NCBI GenBank assembly: GCA_000333855.2
Contig: CM007315.1
Span: 1,161,753 to 1,225,752, forward strand
From: Endotrypanum monterogeii
Lineage: Eukaryota > Euglenozoa > Kinetoplastea > Trypanosomatida > Trypanosomatidae
DNA: 64,000 bases
Direction of reading: 5' to 3'
The position numbers and the translations under genes were made by a program. The first letter of the stretch is position 1; each line of letters opens with the position of its first letter. Positions 11,138-22,653 of this stretch are shown here, piece after piece. Below the pieces are notes generated by a model, which ran no database searches, was not told where the DNA came from, and saw nothing but the letters and a program-made list of their open reading frames with translations.

Positions 11138-12847
11138 TTAGCCAGTGGATTCTTGAGCGTCGTTCGCGGTGAAGTCATAGCCGCTTTCAGCATTCAGGGA
11201 ATCCGATAGGAGCCGCGTGCCTTCCTCACTCGCATTCTTCTCATCAGATAAACCAAGTAACGTTTCACTCATCTTTTTCGCGGCGCTGAGAGCCCGTGAG
11301 CGACGTTCTGCGAGGCTCCGTTTGTTTTCTGCGCGTCTCGTGGTGCTAGGGCAGAGGCTGCCCGACCCATCGGAGGGGTGTAAGCGACTAAAAGCCGCCT
11401 GCACATTCTCGAGAAGGTGTTCATCCTCGCCGCTGCTGTCATCGCTGCGGCCAGATCGATGGTATCTGGAGACGGTGGTATACCGTGGAATATTCTGAGA
11501 GAAACTAGGTCGCCTGTCTGAGGAAGCGCCCGCCTGCTCACTTCTGCGTCGGCGGTTAAACCGACAAGACGCCTGTGAGACGCAGTCCGACGGCCTTGAC
11601 GAGAGAAGGGCGCCCTGTAGTGAGGGCACGCCCCCGGTGCCACTGATGCTCATGCCAGGCCGTAGGAGAATACTCTTGGGGGAGGGGGACGAATTTAAAG
11701 GAGCAGCAGCCACGGCGGGGGCCATCAACAAGGAGAGACTTCCCCCGGCATCCTCATGGTCACCAGACTTGTCGCTGTTTTCGTTGCCATCAAAGGCGAC
11801 AAAACCCTCGAACAAATCATTTTGCTTTAACGGGTCCAATGGAGCGTCCTCGATGGACTGCGACAGAGAAGATGTGGCACGAGGAAGACGCAGCAGTACT
11901 GTCGGCAGCAGACCGCAGACTTGCGGGCTTATTTTTGAAGATGGAGATTTCTTGTCAACACCGGCAGAAGTGGGGTTCAGCGAGCTGTGCAAGCGAAGGT
12001 GGTTGGGCGGAGTGAGTGGGATGCCCTCCGACACCTTCGCGCCTGGCGAGCTCCTCCCCACCTTATTCTGGTTTCCGTGGGCACTCAATAGAGGCGATGT
12101 TGTCCCCTGCAGCTCAGTATCATCCACATCACTACTCAAGAAACGAACGCTGCCGCGGCGAGGCATGGGCACCATCACTGCTGATATGTTCTGCAGGGAC
12201 GCCAGCCTCTCTCTGCTCAGCTGGGGATTCGGTTGCGATGGTGAGTTCGAGTCACTGCTGAAGCTGCCATGCTGCAGGATGCCGCCCACCTGACACGCGC
12301 CAACAGGGGTGCGGGCACTACCAACTTGGCGCATCAGTCCATTCGCGGTTGGCGATTCATTTGTTTGGTCATCGAGACAAAACAAACCTGAAGAAATACC
12401 CGGCGAACACAAAAAACTTGGGTTGTCGCTGCGCCGTGTACTCGTGAAACAAGGGTCGAATGATAAGCGGTGAGTCAAAACATATTCGGGCTTCGTCGAA
12501 GGCACCCCGTGTGCGGCGCCGACGTGCCCCTGGTTCCTCTCTCCAGCTTGCACGCACGTGCTGGGGGAGCTCTCCAGGCCGTCGTGGTCTACACACACCG
12601 CGTCCCTTGGGGAGTTGGGGGGAGACTCGTATACCTCTCTCTTGTTTTGGCCAGAAACCGCGGGGGGTGCAGCTGGAAATGTGTCCCTCCTCCGAACCCC
12701 CCGCAAAGTTGGAGTCGCTGAGGCAAACTCAGCCGGCACACCTTTTCTCTGCATCGTCGTGGGCCGCTTCTCTGACCTCCTCTCGTGTGAAACTGTTTTG
12801 GAATCCGCTGCTGCAGTGGGATTTGGCCGAGAAAAGCAGAAGCCCAT
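11138..12847 (-). CDS. Putative N-myristoylated and palmitoylated protein of unknown function
   Basis: A 569-residue protein I do not recognise. It begins MGFCFSRP: Gly2 and Ser6 fit the N-myristoyltransferase consensus, and Cys4 is placed for palmitoylation, the dual-acyl pattern that holds trypanosomatid proteins at the plasma or flagellar membrane. The rest is low-complexity, rich in Ser, Pro, Arg and Asn, with many possible phosphorylation sites and no folded domain or membrane span that I can see. A basic segment FNRRRRSEQ lies in the C-terminal third, followed by an acidic run SSGEDEHLLE and a charged stretch RRAENKRSLAERRSRAL that may be helical. The start is the first ATG, directly giving the acylation motif. 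Membrane attachment is inferred from the motif; function is unknown. Confidence 0.8.
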   Translation of the reverse strand: MGFCFSRPNPTAAADSKTVSHERRSEKRPTTMQRKGVPAEFASATPTLRGVRRRDTFPAAPPAVSGQNKREVYESPPNSPRDAVCVDHDGLESSPSTCVQAGERNQGHVGAAHGVPSTKPEYVLTHRLSFDPCFTSTRRSDNPSFLCSPGISSGLFCLDDQTNESPTANGLMRQVGSARTPVGACQVGGILQHGSFSSDSNSPSQPNPQLSRERLASLQNISAVMVPMPRRGSVRFLSSDVDDTELQGTTSPLLSAHGNQNKVGRSSPGAKVSEGIPLTPPNHLRLHSSLNPTSAGVDKKSPSSKISPQVCGLLPTVLLRLPRATSSLSQSIEDAPLDPLKQNDLFEGFVAFDGNENSDKSGDHEDAGGSLSLLMAPAVAAAPLNSSPSPKSILLRPGMSISGTGGVPSLQGALLSSRPSDCVSQASCRFNRRRRSEQAGASSDRRPSFSQNIPRYTTVSRYHRSGRSDDSSGEDEHLLENVQAAFSRLHPSDGSGSLCPSTTRRAENKRSLAERRSRALSAAKKMSETLLGLSDEKNASEEGTRLLSDSLNAESGYDFTANDAQESTG

Positions 12848-15080
12848 AACGGAGGCAAAGGCGAAGGAGATATTAAAGGAGCGTGTAACGGAGACAAATA
12901 AACAACAACAACAACAACAACAAAGAGAGACTCAGATCAACTCAAAAAACGAGCACACACACGCAGGCACACACAAAAAAAAAAAATGCAAAAAAAAAAT
13001 GCTACGCCTAAAATTGAAATGGAGATAACGTAATTTTGTAAGAGAGAAACCGTACAGGTTGGGGGGGAAAAGGGATAAGATTTCCGACACAACTATCGCA
13101 TGATACTATCAAAACCTCGGCTCACTTAATTGTGGCCCGCTGGTGCCTGCAGATAATCCTTTGTTGCCTTCCAGGAGAATGAAAAAAAAAACAGAGAGGA
13201 TTGAGGCTGAAAATCGGAGCCGACCCTGTAGACAACCGCTTTCGTTTACTTCCTCTGTGTGTCTGAGTGCCTGTATGTGTGTTTGTGTGCGGGCAAAAGT
13301 GCAATGCTGACGTGTATTGCTTGCCTCTCTCCTGTTGATCGTAAATGCTCGTGCCTCCTCTCCTCTCCTCCCTTTCTTCTTCTTTCTGGGAATATCGGCC
13401 ACACGAGTTGGGTCGTGCTTTAATAACGAAGGAGCCAAAAAAATGAAAAAAAAGGGGGAGGAGAAAAGAAACTGTCGCTGGGAGGTGCGCCACCAGAAAA
13501 GTTGTATTTCTCTTTTCCGTCCACGTACATGTAATATCGCGGTTGAGCTCAGCAACAATCCAGGCACACCCTCTACCACCTCTATGTCAGGGTGATACCC
13601 ACACTCGCACCCGCGCCCTCCGCCCGTCTCACCTCCCTTTGGGAAACCTCTTTTAGGTGGTCCCGTAGAAAAGGAAAACGGAAATAAAAAAAGGAAGGCA
13701 GCAGCACACGGGCGCGGATGACCTACACTGGCTTACACATGCGATTGGCCCAACTCACGGAGACAGAAAAGAAATCAAAAATATATATATTTCGAAGGTC
13801 AGTCGGTCACTCAGAGATGAGGAGGAAGAAAGATGTTGTGTGCGGAGGGGTTGCGCTGGTGTTGGCACGGCCGGTGAGGCACACGGGAATCCCTAGAAAA
13901 AAAGAGGGGGGCCTACACGAAAAGGAATTGAGGCACAGCCCTCCCTTATGCTGATGATCACCTCGAAACGATGGTGCCTAAGCCTTCGCGTATCGGAGCA
14001 TTCGCATGCGTGTGGCCGCCATTGAGGGCGGGGGTAAGGTAGTGGGTCGTGTAAGAAGAGTGGTGCGTGTAGATGAATCGAGGGAGGGTGGGTGGGTGGG
14101 TGGGTAGATAGACAAGGGGGAAGGAGTGAGGGTGAGCAAATATCGAAGCGAACGCACCATACGCACAGAATATTTAAAAAAAGAGAGAGATAGTCGCTCT
14201 AACGCAGCGCGCGTACGACGGAGGCGGTAGATTGCAACTGATGTATGACATAGAGAGCAAGAAGCAGCCTGCGAAATCCTCCGTTTCTCTGTGCGTGCGT
14301 GAAAGCAAGACGCTGCCGCATCCACTGCGGCTCATCCATTGATCAAACACACCTGCCATCGAGTACTAGGGCGGAAAGAAGAGGATGAGGCTGAGGGGAT
14401 GGGCATTGACAGCTATGCGCGTTCCCATACGGGAGCGTACATACAATACGCGTCAAATAATGAAAAAAAAAATCATCAGAATAACAAAAACAGAGCGATA
14501 CCCGTGCGACGGTCGTGCTGTAAACGGGGGAAGAAAAAGGGAAGGAGGATCACACGGTAGTGAGAGTATCTCCGCCTTGTCAGGGAGTCTCGAGCGAGAA
14601 CGCAAGAGAACAGAGAGAGGGCGGGAAGGGAAGGGGGGGGGCAGCGGTGTCGACACATTCGTGTGTACACTCCCTTCCCCCTTCTCTTGATGTGCATCGC
14701 AGCCAAAAGCAGCGGTCATGATGAATTTTTCCCCCACCTCAAAAGAAAAAGAAAAACGCATGTGTGCTCAGCTATTTTAAAAATAGTCTCCTCTGAGACA
14801 GAGAGTGAGCACGTGCGCACACCCCACGGGCACTGCACACACGGTATCGCTAACTCCCATTGCTGAGACTGGTGTGGAACAACAACAACACGTGCAAAAA
14901 AGGTCCCTCAACAAACCGATCACGACTTCCGTTCACTATGGCCGTTCCTGATCAGAGCTCTCTCGTGGCTATCTGCGCCGCCGACTTGATAGCGCTGGAG
15001 CTCATGCCCGCCAGTACCATTCGAGAGTAGATCTCGTCCGCCTGCACTGTTGGCCCCTATCAAACGGAAGGCTTTGGTCT

Positions 15081-15113
<33 letters not shown>

Positions 15114-17852
15114 ACAAAGCAGCCGGTCATCCACCGGGCAGGAACACAACGTTGATGCTTTTCTCCCTCAAGCACCTCCTGGCGTTGAGGGCACTTACAC
15201 AGCATAAGGACACAAACTACCCCATAAGAAAAAGCGATCCGAACTTACTTGGCGTGTCTCCTCGCCACATCTCTCAACACCCGCGCCCCCTAATCCAGCG
15301 GTGCAGCCCTTCACGTAGAAAGCACGGTCGCGGCGCACTGCTGCATTTGTCCTTGGCACTGCAAACTGGCAGGCGCTCCACACAGCACCACCACTACCGC
15401 TACTTCAGCTTAAGATTGCCAGAACATTTGCGCTACACTCAAGAGAAAGATATCGCCGTCGCCCATGACGCCTTCATATCCGCGCAGTGGTGTGCAGGGG
15501 GGTGGGAGGTGCAGAGGGGTGGGAGGTGAGAAATGCAGAGCTAAGGTCGGTGGAGGAGAAAAATGATCGAGCAAATCAGATGCACCATGACGATAAATCG
15601 GGGAGGGGCGTTAATGCATGGACTCTTCTGATGAGACATTGAGCATGAGATAGGAGGAGACAGCAGCAGAGAGAAGAGAATGAAACACTGAGGATAAATA
15701 AAGGGGAATAGGAAGGGAATAAACGGACGAACAACAAGTGGCGCTTTTCGTCGTCACTCCGCGCCAAGGAGAGAAACATGGAGACACACAAACTCGTGGT
15801 GCAAGAGCGCATAGGGCAGTGGCGGGGTCATACACTATACGCGATCTCGCCCGTGTACAGGGGAAGTGGCGCCTCGAGCGAGGCTGGGGCTGCATTCCCT
15901 GTCGTTGAGTTGTGACTTGCTGGCCCCTTCGGGAAATCAACACAAAATAAGCAGAAAAAAAAAACTAAAACAAAAACAAAAACAAAAAAAAGAAGAAGGT
16001 CGCATCATCCGTGACCTCCAACATCACGAAACTGTGCACCACGAAGCCCACACAAAGCTTCATAAACTGCCAAACGATGCCACGCAAGCATCTGTGCAAA
16101 AGCCTATCGGCCCCGTAGAGCACTCAGCAACAAACAGAGTTGCAGTAGTGATACGACATTAAGCATACCACAACATATCGATAAAGAAGAAAAAGGAAAA
16201 AATCGTGATAAAGTAGTCCGGAACACACACACGACGCTGCCGGTCTGTGATCCCGAGCGCACGCCGTACGCGGGCACGACCGGCAGAGGCAGGAGAGGAC
16301 CACGCACTGCAGCTCTCATGAAGGGGAGAAAGTAGAGCACATATAACACTTTTTTTTTTTTTTTTGGGGGGGGGGGGGTAATATGTACAAGACGTAAAAG
16401 AAGTATGTGCATGGTGCCGCATCATCCATCACATGCAAGGACAAGTGACAATCACAGCAGGAAAATTGAGGGGAGCACTCGGGAAGGCAACAAAAAATAA
16501 ACAGAAAAAAACATGTTCCAGGCACCAACCGCGACTATGGTCTACGGGGGGAAGTGGGAGGGGGGAGGAAAAAAAAAAGAAATATTCACGTAACAGTAGT
16601 TTCAAGGGCCCAAATGGAAGGGGAAAGGAGGAAGAGGAGGAAGAGGAGGAAGAGGAGGCTGTAAGGGTGATATGAGATGCGTCAGCAGCTAACAACACAA
16701 AAAAAAAAACAAGAAGCTACTAGAAAATGATCAGACAGCTGTTCCGCTCATCTATTCACATAAAATATTTTAGCGTACTGCGTAGGCAGTGCGTGTGGCA
16801 CTAACAGGGAAAGTGCAAAGCATCTACGAGGCGTGAAGAGATGTACAACGACGAAAATTGGGAGTCGAAATGCAGAAAGAAAAAGTGAACGGAGAAGAAA
16901 AAAAAGATGTGGGACATGAGAAAGTCAAGAACAACGGAGGAAGAGGAGGAGAAACAAAGGTGCTACTCGAAGCGATGTCGACACAATGAGATGAGACGAC
17001 ACGAGACGAAAAGAGAAAATACCAGCGCGCACGACGACCACACGTGTGCTGTACCAGTTACACACACAAACTGAAAGACGAGTCGGCACAAATGCATGAG
17101 CGATGACCACGGCGCCACACAAAAAAAAACAATGAGCTGAACTGGATAAGCAAATAAGCGAAACTCCATCTCAAAGAGAAGACACACCAGAGCAGTGGAT
17201 CGGAGCGAGTGCAACCAGAAGCGACATCAAAAGAGGATGAGAGGGTAAGGGACCTCGCATCTGCTTCAGACACCACGCCCACACCGCCGCACTCCACTCT
17301 ACCCCTTCACAGGTGCGTATGCGTGAGTACGTTGGAGAGCACACCATAACTGAAGGAAAACAAGGAAGACTTCTACGCCTACGTGTATGTACCAAGCACA
17401 CGCATACGTGCGGTACAACAGCATTGCCACAAGGTCCCTACAGACAGCCTTGCACCAAGCGCCTTCACCACATCTCCTCAGAACCGAGCAGCAGGCTACG
17501 ACACACACTGCCTGAACGCGCAGTCCGACAGTAGAAAATAAGTTTGCCGACATATTCGGGGCAGGTGCTGCGAGGCCTGCAGTTCCACCTCAGACAGCAG
17601 TGGGATACGGTGCCACCGCTGCACCCTAGGCAATGCCAGAGAGCCCAGTGGCGTCACAATAGCTGTCTACAAACAAAAAGTAATTCCCCCAGCGGCTACG
17701 GCCAACCATCCCGTTGGGGGAGAGGGCGAGAGGATATCCAGGGGCCACAGCCGACAATTCCCGCCCCATCACCCTGACGCGCCTATACCTTCGGTCTCAG
17801 GGACTGCGGTGAGTCGCCCGGTGGCTCATCACAGCTATCAACCAAGTCTGGT
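12848..17852. other. 5-kb intergenic region, no gene seen
   Basis: The longest gene-free stretch. Contains a CA run (15082-15112), a T16-G13 junction (16350-16378), repeated AGG/GGA words near 16625-16660 and A-rich runs. The parts at 14.9-15.5 kb and 17.3-17.8 kb are less repetitive but show only short open frames with no protein-like pattern. Confidence 0.6.
15082..15112. repeat. (CA)n microsatellite
   Basis: About 15 uninterrupted CA units in intergenic sequence. Confidence 0.95.
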
Positions 17853-19775
17853 TCATAAGCCGAAGTGGTCAGGAGCCTGTGAGAGGAACCGCTGCTCCAG
17901 GGATGGGAGCCCCATCTGGTGACGCCACCGCCCCTCCGGTGACAGAATTCGCTGGGCAACTGGGTGCGGGCTGACACCGCCGCTCATCACACCCGTTTCC
18001 ACGACGCCGGCCGGTCGACTGGGATACGGTAAGGCCCTCGCCCCGCTCTCGCCGCCAGTGTTAAAGCCGAGTCTATTGAGCGCTTCATAGCTCATTGCAC
18101 CGCGAGTTTCGCGTGCGACAGCGCCCCCTCGCACAGGTGGGCGAGCATCACTGTAGCGAAAAGGGTCTTCGGTGCCCACAACCGCACTGAAGGTTTCCGG
18201 TATGGTATGAGGGGTGTGCGGCGACGGCGGTGGGTCACCGGGAGCCTCACATCCCAAAAATACCCAATGTTGTTCACCGAGAGCAGTTGATGCGTGAGAA
18301 GAGACTGCAGTGACGACATCCACGTCGATTGCGACCTCGTCGTCCGCCTCCTGACCGTCCGAATCATCGAGGCCAGATATATCAGGCGAGGCATCCAGTG
18401 GCGTGTAGTAGACAAGATTGTGGAACCACTGAACGACAGGTTTGTTCTTCAGTGCCTCTGCCGCCTCCTCCTCTACCACTGCGCTGCCATACCACAGACG
18501 GCGTACCTTCGACCGGATAAACGCCTTCACCAGAGAATAGACGGCAGAGACACCTTTCTTTGACGGCAGTGGAGGCGGAGCAATCGGTATAACCGGTGTC
18601 TCTAAAAGACCTAGACCAGGAAGGACTCGCTGATCACGGGGGATGAGGTTCCCTTCCCTGGTGTGGATGGGAACCATGCACACAGGTTGCGGGCCGCGCA
18701 ATACCGGCGGCCGGCCAGTCCACGGAACTATGCCGTTCACAACGTATGGATGGTTGTTGAAGGTGTTAATGTGGGCTCTGTCACCAGCGACAGGCGGTGG
18801 CGGGCGCTTCGGGCTGCGGGGGTCGGGGGGCGCGAGTGGGTTGGAGCTGCTGTCACGCCCCACGAAAGAAACACCTCTCTGTTTGGACTTATCCAGGGAT
18901 CCTGTCCTGCTTATCGAGCACCTCTCCTGTTCCCGAGAAGGATTTGAAAAACGTGGGCCGTCGACCAAAGCCATCGAATTATTTTCCTCTGCATTGTGTC
19001 CCTCCAGCTCATCTGACCGTTTGGGTCGTCTGCGCCGCCACGGAGAATAGGGGCAGAAAAAAAAAAGAAGAACAGCGACCCCGCAGAAAGTCGCACTACC
19101 AAGAATGCTTCCGGCTATGATCAGCGCTAATTCCCCGGCAGATAAACCCGTGGCTTCTGAGTCGGCAGGAGCTTCTGTGGTCGGCGTCGGCGTCGTCGGT
19201 GTCGGTGGTGGCGTCGGCGGTGTCGTCGGTGGTAGCGTCGGGTCCTCTGTAACCGGTGGTGTGGTGGAAGTTTCTGAGCTGCTCGACGAAGACGTCATCT
19301 CTGACAGGGATGACTCCAGCTCAGATGACCCATCCTCTGGAGGGGACTCTGTCGGCGGTGGTGTGGTAGAAGTTTCTGAGCTGCTCGACGAAGACGTCAT
19401 CTCTGACAGGGATGACTCCAGCTCCATTGGCCCATCATCCGTCGTGCCTTCAGCGGTGAAAGCAGCCGGTGCTATTGCGCGGCTTGGTGTTGGGGTGATG
19501 CTATGTACCACTCTAAGTTCAAATGAATTCTCAGACAGAGCAGAAAACGCGACGCGCCCATACACACCCGCATCGCCCAGAGGCTGCTCGAGGGATAGCG
19601 AAAACGTCGCTGAAGCATGACCGTCGCGCCCAGGGAGAAGTCGAGAGTCTCCAGGAGACTTAACAGGACTGTGCACCACCTCCGTGGGAAGCAATGTTGT
19701 CCTCGTCGAAGTCTGCCCAACTGCTGCACACTGAAGTAGCAGCAGAATTACCAGAGCGGCCCATACACACCGCAT
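17853..19775 (-). CDS. Type I membrane protein with mucin-like ectodomain
   Basis: A 640-residue protein of unknown function with clear topology. Residues 1-20 (MRCVWAALVILLLLQCAAVG) form a signal peptide. The ectodomain (about 21-213) is rich in Ser, Thr and Pro and contains two copies of a 34-residue unit around ELESSLSEMT, followed by a TPP/PTP-rich stalk, so dense O-glycosylation is plausible. A transmembrane helix spans about 214-241, followed by the stop-transfer cluster RRRRPKR (247-253). The cytosolic tail of nearly 390 residues has proline-rich and acidic parts (DDSDGQEADDE). The frame is open upstream but has no earlier ATG, so the ATG at 19775 is the start. Probably a surface or endosomal membrane protein. 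No homologue is recognised. Confidence 0.82.
   Translation of the reverse strand: MRCVWAALVILLLLQCAAVGQTSTRTTLLPTEVVHSPVKSPGDSRLLPGRDGHASATFSLSLEQPLGDAGVYGRVAFSALSENSFELRVVHSITPTPSRAIAPAAFTAEGTTDDGPMELESSLSEMTSSSSSSETSTTPPPTESPPEDGSSELESSLSEMTSSSSSSETSTTPPVTEDPTLPPTTPPTPPPTPTTPTPTTEAPADSEATGLSAGELALIIAGSILGSATFCGVAVLLFFFCPYSPWRRRRPKRSDELEGHNAEENNSMALVDGPRFSNPSREQERCSISRTGSLDKSKQRGVSFVGRDSSSNPLAPPDPRSPKRPPPPVAGDRAHINTFNNHPYVVNGIVPWTGRPPVLRGPQPVCMVPIHTREGNLIPRDQRVLPGLGLLETPVIPIAPPPLPSKKGVSAVYSLVKAFIRSKVRRLWYGSAVVEEEAAEALKNKPVVQWFHNLVYYTPLDASPDISGLDDSDGQEADDEVAIDVDVVTAVSSHASTALGEQHWVFLGCEAPGDPPPSPHTPHTIPETFSAVVGTEDPFRYSDARPPVRGGAVARETRGAMSYEALNRLGFNTGGESGARALPYPSRPAGVVETGVMSGGVSPHPVAQRILSPEGRWRHQMGLPSLEQRFLSQAPDHFGL
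19255..19424 (-). repeat. Internal 102-bp tandem duplication in the membrane-protein gene
   Basis: Two copies of the unit encoding the Ser-rich ectodomain repeat begin about 102 bases (34 codons) apart and are nearly identical over about 65 bases, implying a recent in-frame duplication. Confidence 0.85.
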
Positions 19776-22221
19776 GAGCGGAATGAACAGACGCGTCAAA
19801 TCAGCGTCGATGCAAATATTATGAATTGCCCTCCGGGCAGGGGGGGAGCCAGCAGACACACTCTACCCACACTGATGCGACGCCTTGATTTAACCCCTCC
19901 TCTTAGAAGAGTGTGTATGCATGTGTGTGTGTGGGGGGGGAGGAGGGGGGCTGGCTCAGAGACGCACAAAGAGTCCAAGCAGCAATGCAAAGGGAGATGG
20001 AGAAGGAGAGGCACATGCGGGGAGGGCACTAACAGACGGTACAGGCAGAGGTATGTAGACGCACAGACCCACTTCGGTGGGGACGCATTAATGCAGTTGT
20101 GATCGTGTCGGATGGTGGCAAGCGGTGGGGTAAAAAAGATGGTCAGGCAGTAAAGAAGAGAGGTCGAGGAGAAAGTGAAGAAACAAAATCTGAGCAAAAT
20201 AAAATATTTTAAAAGGCAGAAAACGTGCTTTAATGAGCACCGACACGGACAAAGCGTCCAGAGAAACGCGCGGATGCAGCCAAGTGCGCAACGTCCGCAG
20301 TGTGAAGAAGTAGGACCGCTGTATTTTGGGGAGAGGGGTCCGCTGCGGCAGTGTATGTGTCGGAGAAGAAAAGGCTATCAAGTCGAGGACAACTATTTCA
20401 CACCCATCCACGTATAAAGCTTGCAACGGTTGATTGCATCATGCAGAGGTGTCAGTTAAACCAAACACATTATTTCTTTTCGCGGAGATAAAATGCAGCT
20501 TAATCATTACCCCCATCCCTCTGCACAGGGAAGGGACGCTCACATACTCCCACCCACGCACAGGGCGATGGGGGAAATTTGGGGAAAATGAAAATACACA
20601 TTCAGGTACAAATAAGTACACATGACTCGAGACAACTTCCGTTAAATACGAAAAAAAAAAAAAATTAAATGGAGAGGGTGAATGAGGGAGGGAGAGAGGA
20701 GAAAGAGAAGGGAAAGGAGGCTGCACGAGGGCGAGTGAGGGTCGGCTCAGCATCAGGAACATGCAGATAAACATACACGTACACCAACACGCAGATTCAC
20801 CTCCACCCCAAAATAGTGACAACAGAATAAAAACATAAAAGCAGCACGGGGGGGGGGTAATAAATACCAAATGCCGAAAAAAAAAGGATGTAGGTGAGTG
20901 GGTGATAAAGTTCAGCCAAGCGATGAAGAATAAAGGGAGGGGACGTGACACAAGTGGAGGAGGAGATCTTACATAAAGATCTTGTGCACTTGACAGTCTC
21001 ATAATAAAACTCAGAAAAATAATACATTTACAGATAGTGCACTTGACAAGTTTGGAAACATATCTCGGAGGGGGGGGGGGGGTTGGAACACGAAGCCACG
21101 TACACCAAGAACACACAACGTCATTGATCGCGCCGACGAAATCAGAGATCCCTCCTTACAGACATGTGCTGATAAGAACATGCTGAAACAGATGCACTCT
21201 CAGCACACAAGAAAACACACAGAGCGAGCAAAAGAAAAATAGAAACATGGACCAAAATGTGGTTCTCATAGAAAGACCGGAGATCCACATCAAAGGAAAA
21301 AAAATGGAAAAACTATTTATCGTTGGCCCTCCATCATTTCTGCACGTGAAAGCAAGTTGAATACTTTTTTCTTTGTAGCCCTTAATTATCATCTATTGCC
21401 TTTCTACGGGTTTTTTTGAGGGCCACCACCCGGAGGTATAGGTAAAGATTACCCCTAACTGCACAGAAAAATGCTGAGACAGCTGAAAACAAAAAATATA
21501 TAACAGATAAAGCGCATTTTTTTTTCTTCTGGGGGAGGGGACACCGATGCTCATCGTTTTCTGCAAAGAAAACGCTGTGAAAACGGGATAAACGTGGACC
21601 GTTGATATACATATATACATATGTAAGTCTGTAAGAAAAAAATAATAGCAGAGAATACAGTGCATGAGATGTGAATTGTGAATTCTTCAATGCAACCGCG
21701 GAGAATGACAGGGAAGCCGAAGCGAAACAAATATCTCGCACTCCATCTTACTGGAGGTCACTTCTCCAATGACAATGAAACAAAACAAAAAAAAACGCGA
21801 GCAGAAACACATGAACGAATTTAAAAAGTGTACGTAAAGATACATCAATTTTCTGCTTCGACCCAAGTGTGTCAATCGCTCGCGCGCACAATACAGTCAA
21901 AACAACCCACAAGTGAAGCCCCCCATCCCCTACTTCATAACCCCTTTCGCAGACAAGGAGAAAAAAAAAAGTGAAATGAAACGACGTAATCAGACACAGC
22001 ATAATGTTCACGGCGACAGAGAAAACAAGATCTCCCATATCGGTACATCCTCGCTTCAGCACGCCGAAATACATACATGTGACCCCCAACGAGATATACC
22101 TTCAGGCATGGCCAGAAGGGGGGGATAGGAAAGATGGAGAAGTAGAAGAAAAATGCCTGGATCAGAGTCGAGAAAAAGGGGAAGGGAGAGGGAGTCGTGG
22201 GCCTGAGTAGTGACAGAGCAG

Positions 22222-22263
<42 letters not shown>

Positions 22264-22571
22264 GGGCTCAACCGCAATTCAACGGGGTAAAAATGGGATG
22301 GCAGAGAAGAAAACATTTTTTTTCTTCAAATAAACCCCGCTGAAAGGAGAAAAACTAGTGCTCTGTAGCGTGTGTGCAAACAACGCTGGGAGAAGATAAA
22401 ATGAAGGAGGGGGGAAAAGAACTGGTCGCAGACCGAAAAAAAAAAAGTGTCTGTGCACAAGATCGGCCCATCCCATTCAAACCGATACGCTCCTGGGCGA
22501 AAAGGGCGGAGAAGAAAAAAGGAAGGTCACCACAAAAAGCGTATAAAGCGCAAACGGACAGGGAAAAGGGA

Positions 22572-22608
<37 letters not shown>

Positions 22609-22653
22609 AAAGGGGGTCTCCATCACATTGGTTTCCAATTGCTGCTGCTCCTC
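19776..22653. other. 2.9-kb intergenic region, no gene seen
   Basis: A-rich and G-rich runs, a TA run at 22221-22263 and a TATA-to-TG compound run near 22573-22608. The open frames present are low-complexity and unlike proteins. Expected to carry the 5' leader of the membrane-protein gene and the 3' UTR of the next. Confidence 0.65.
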
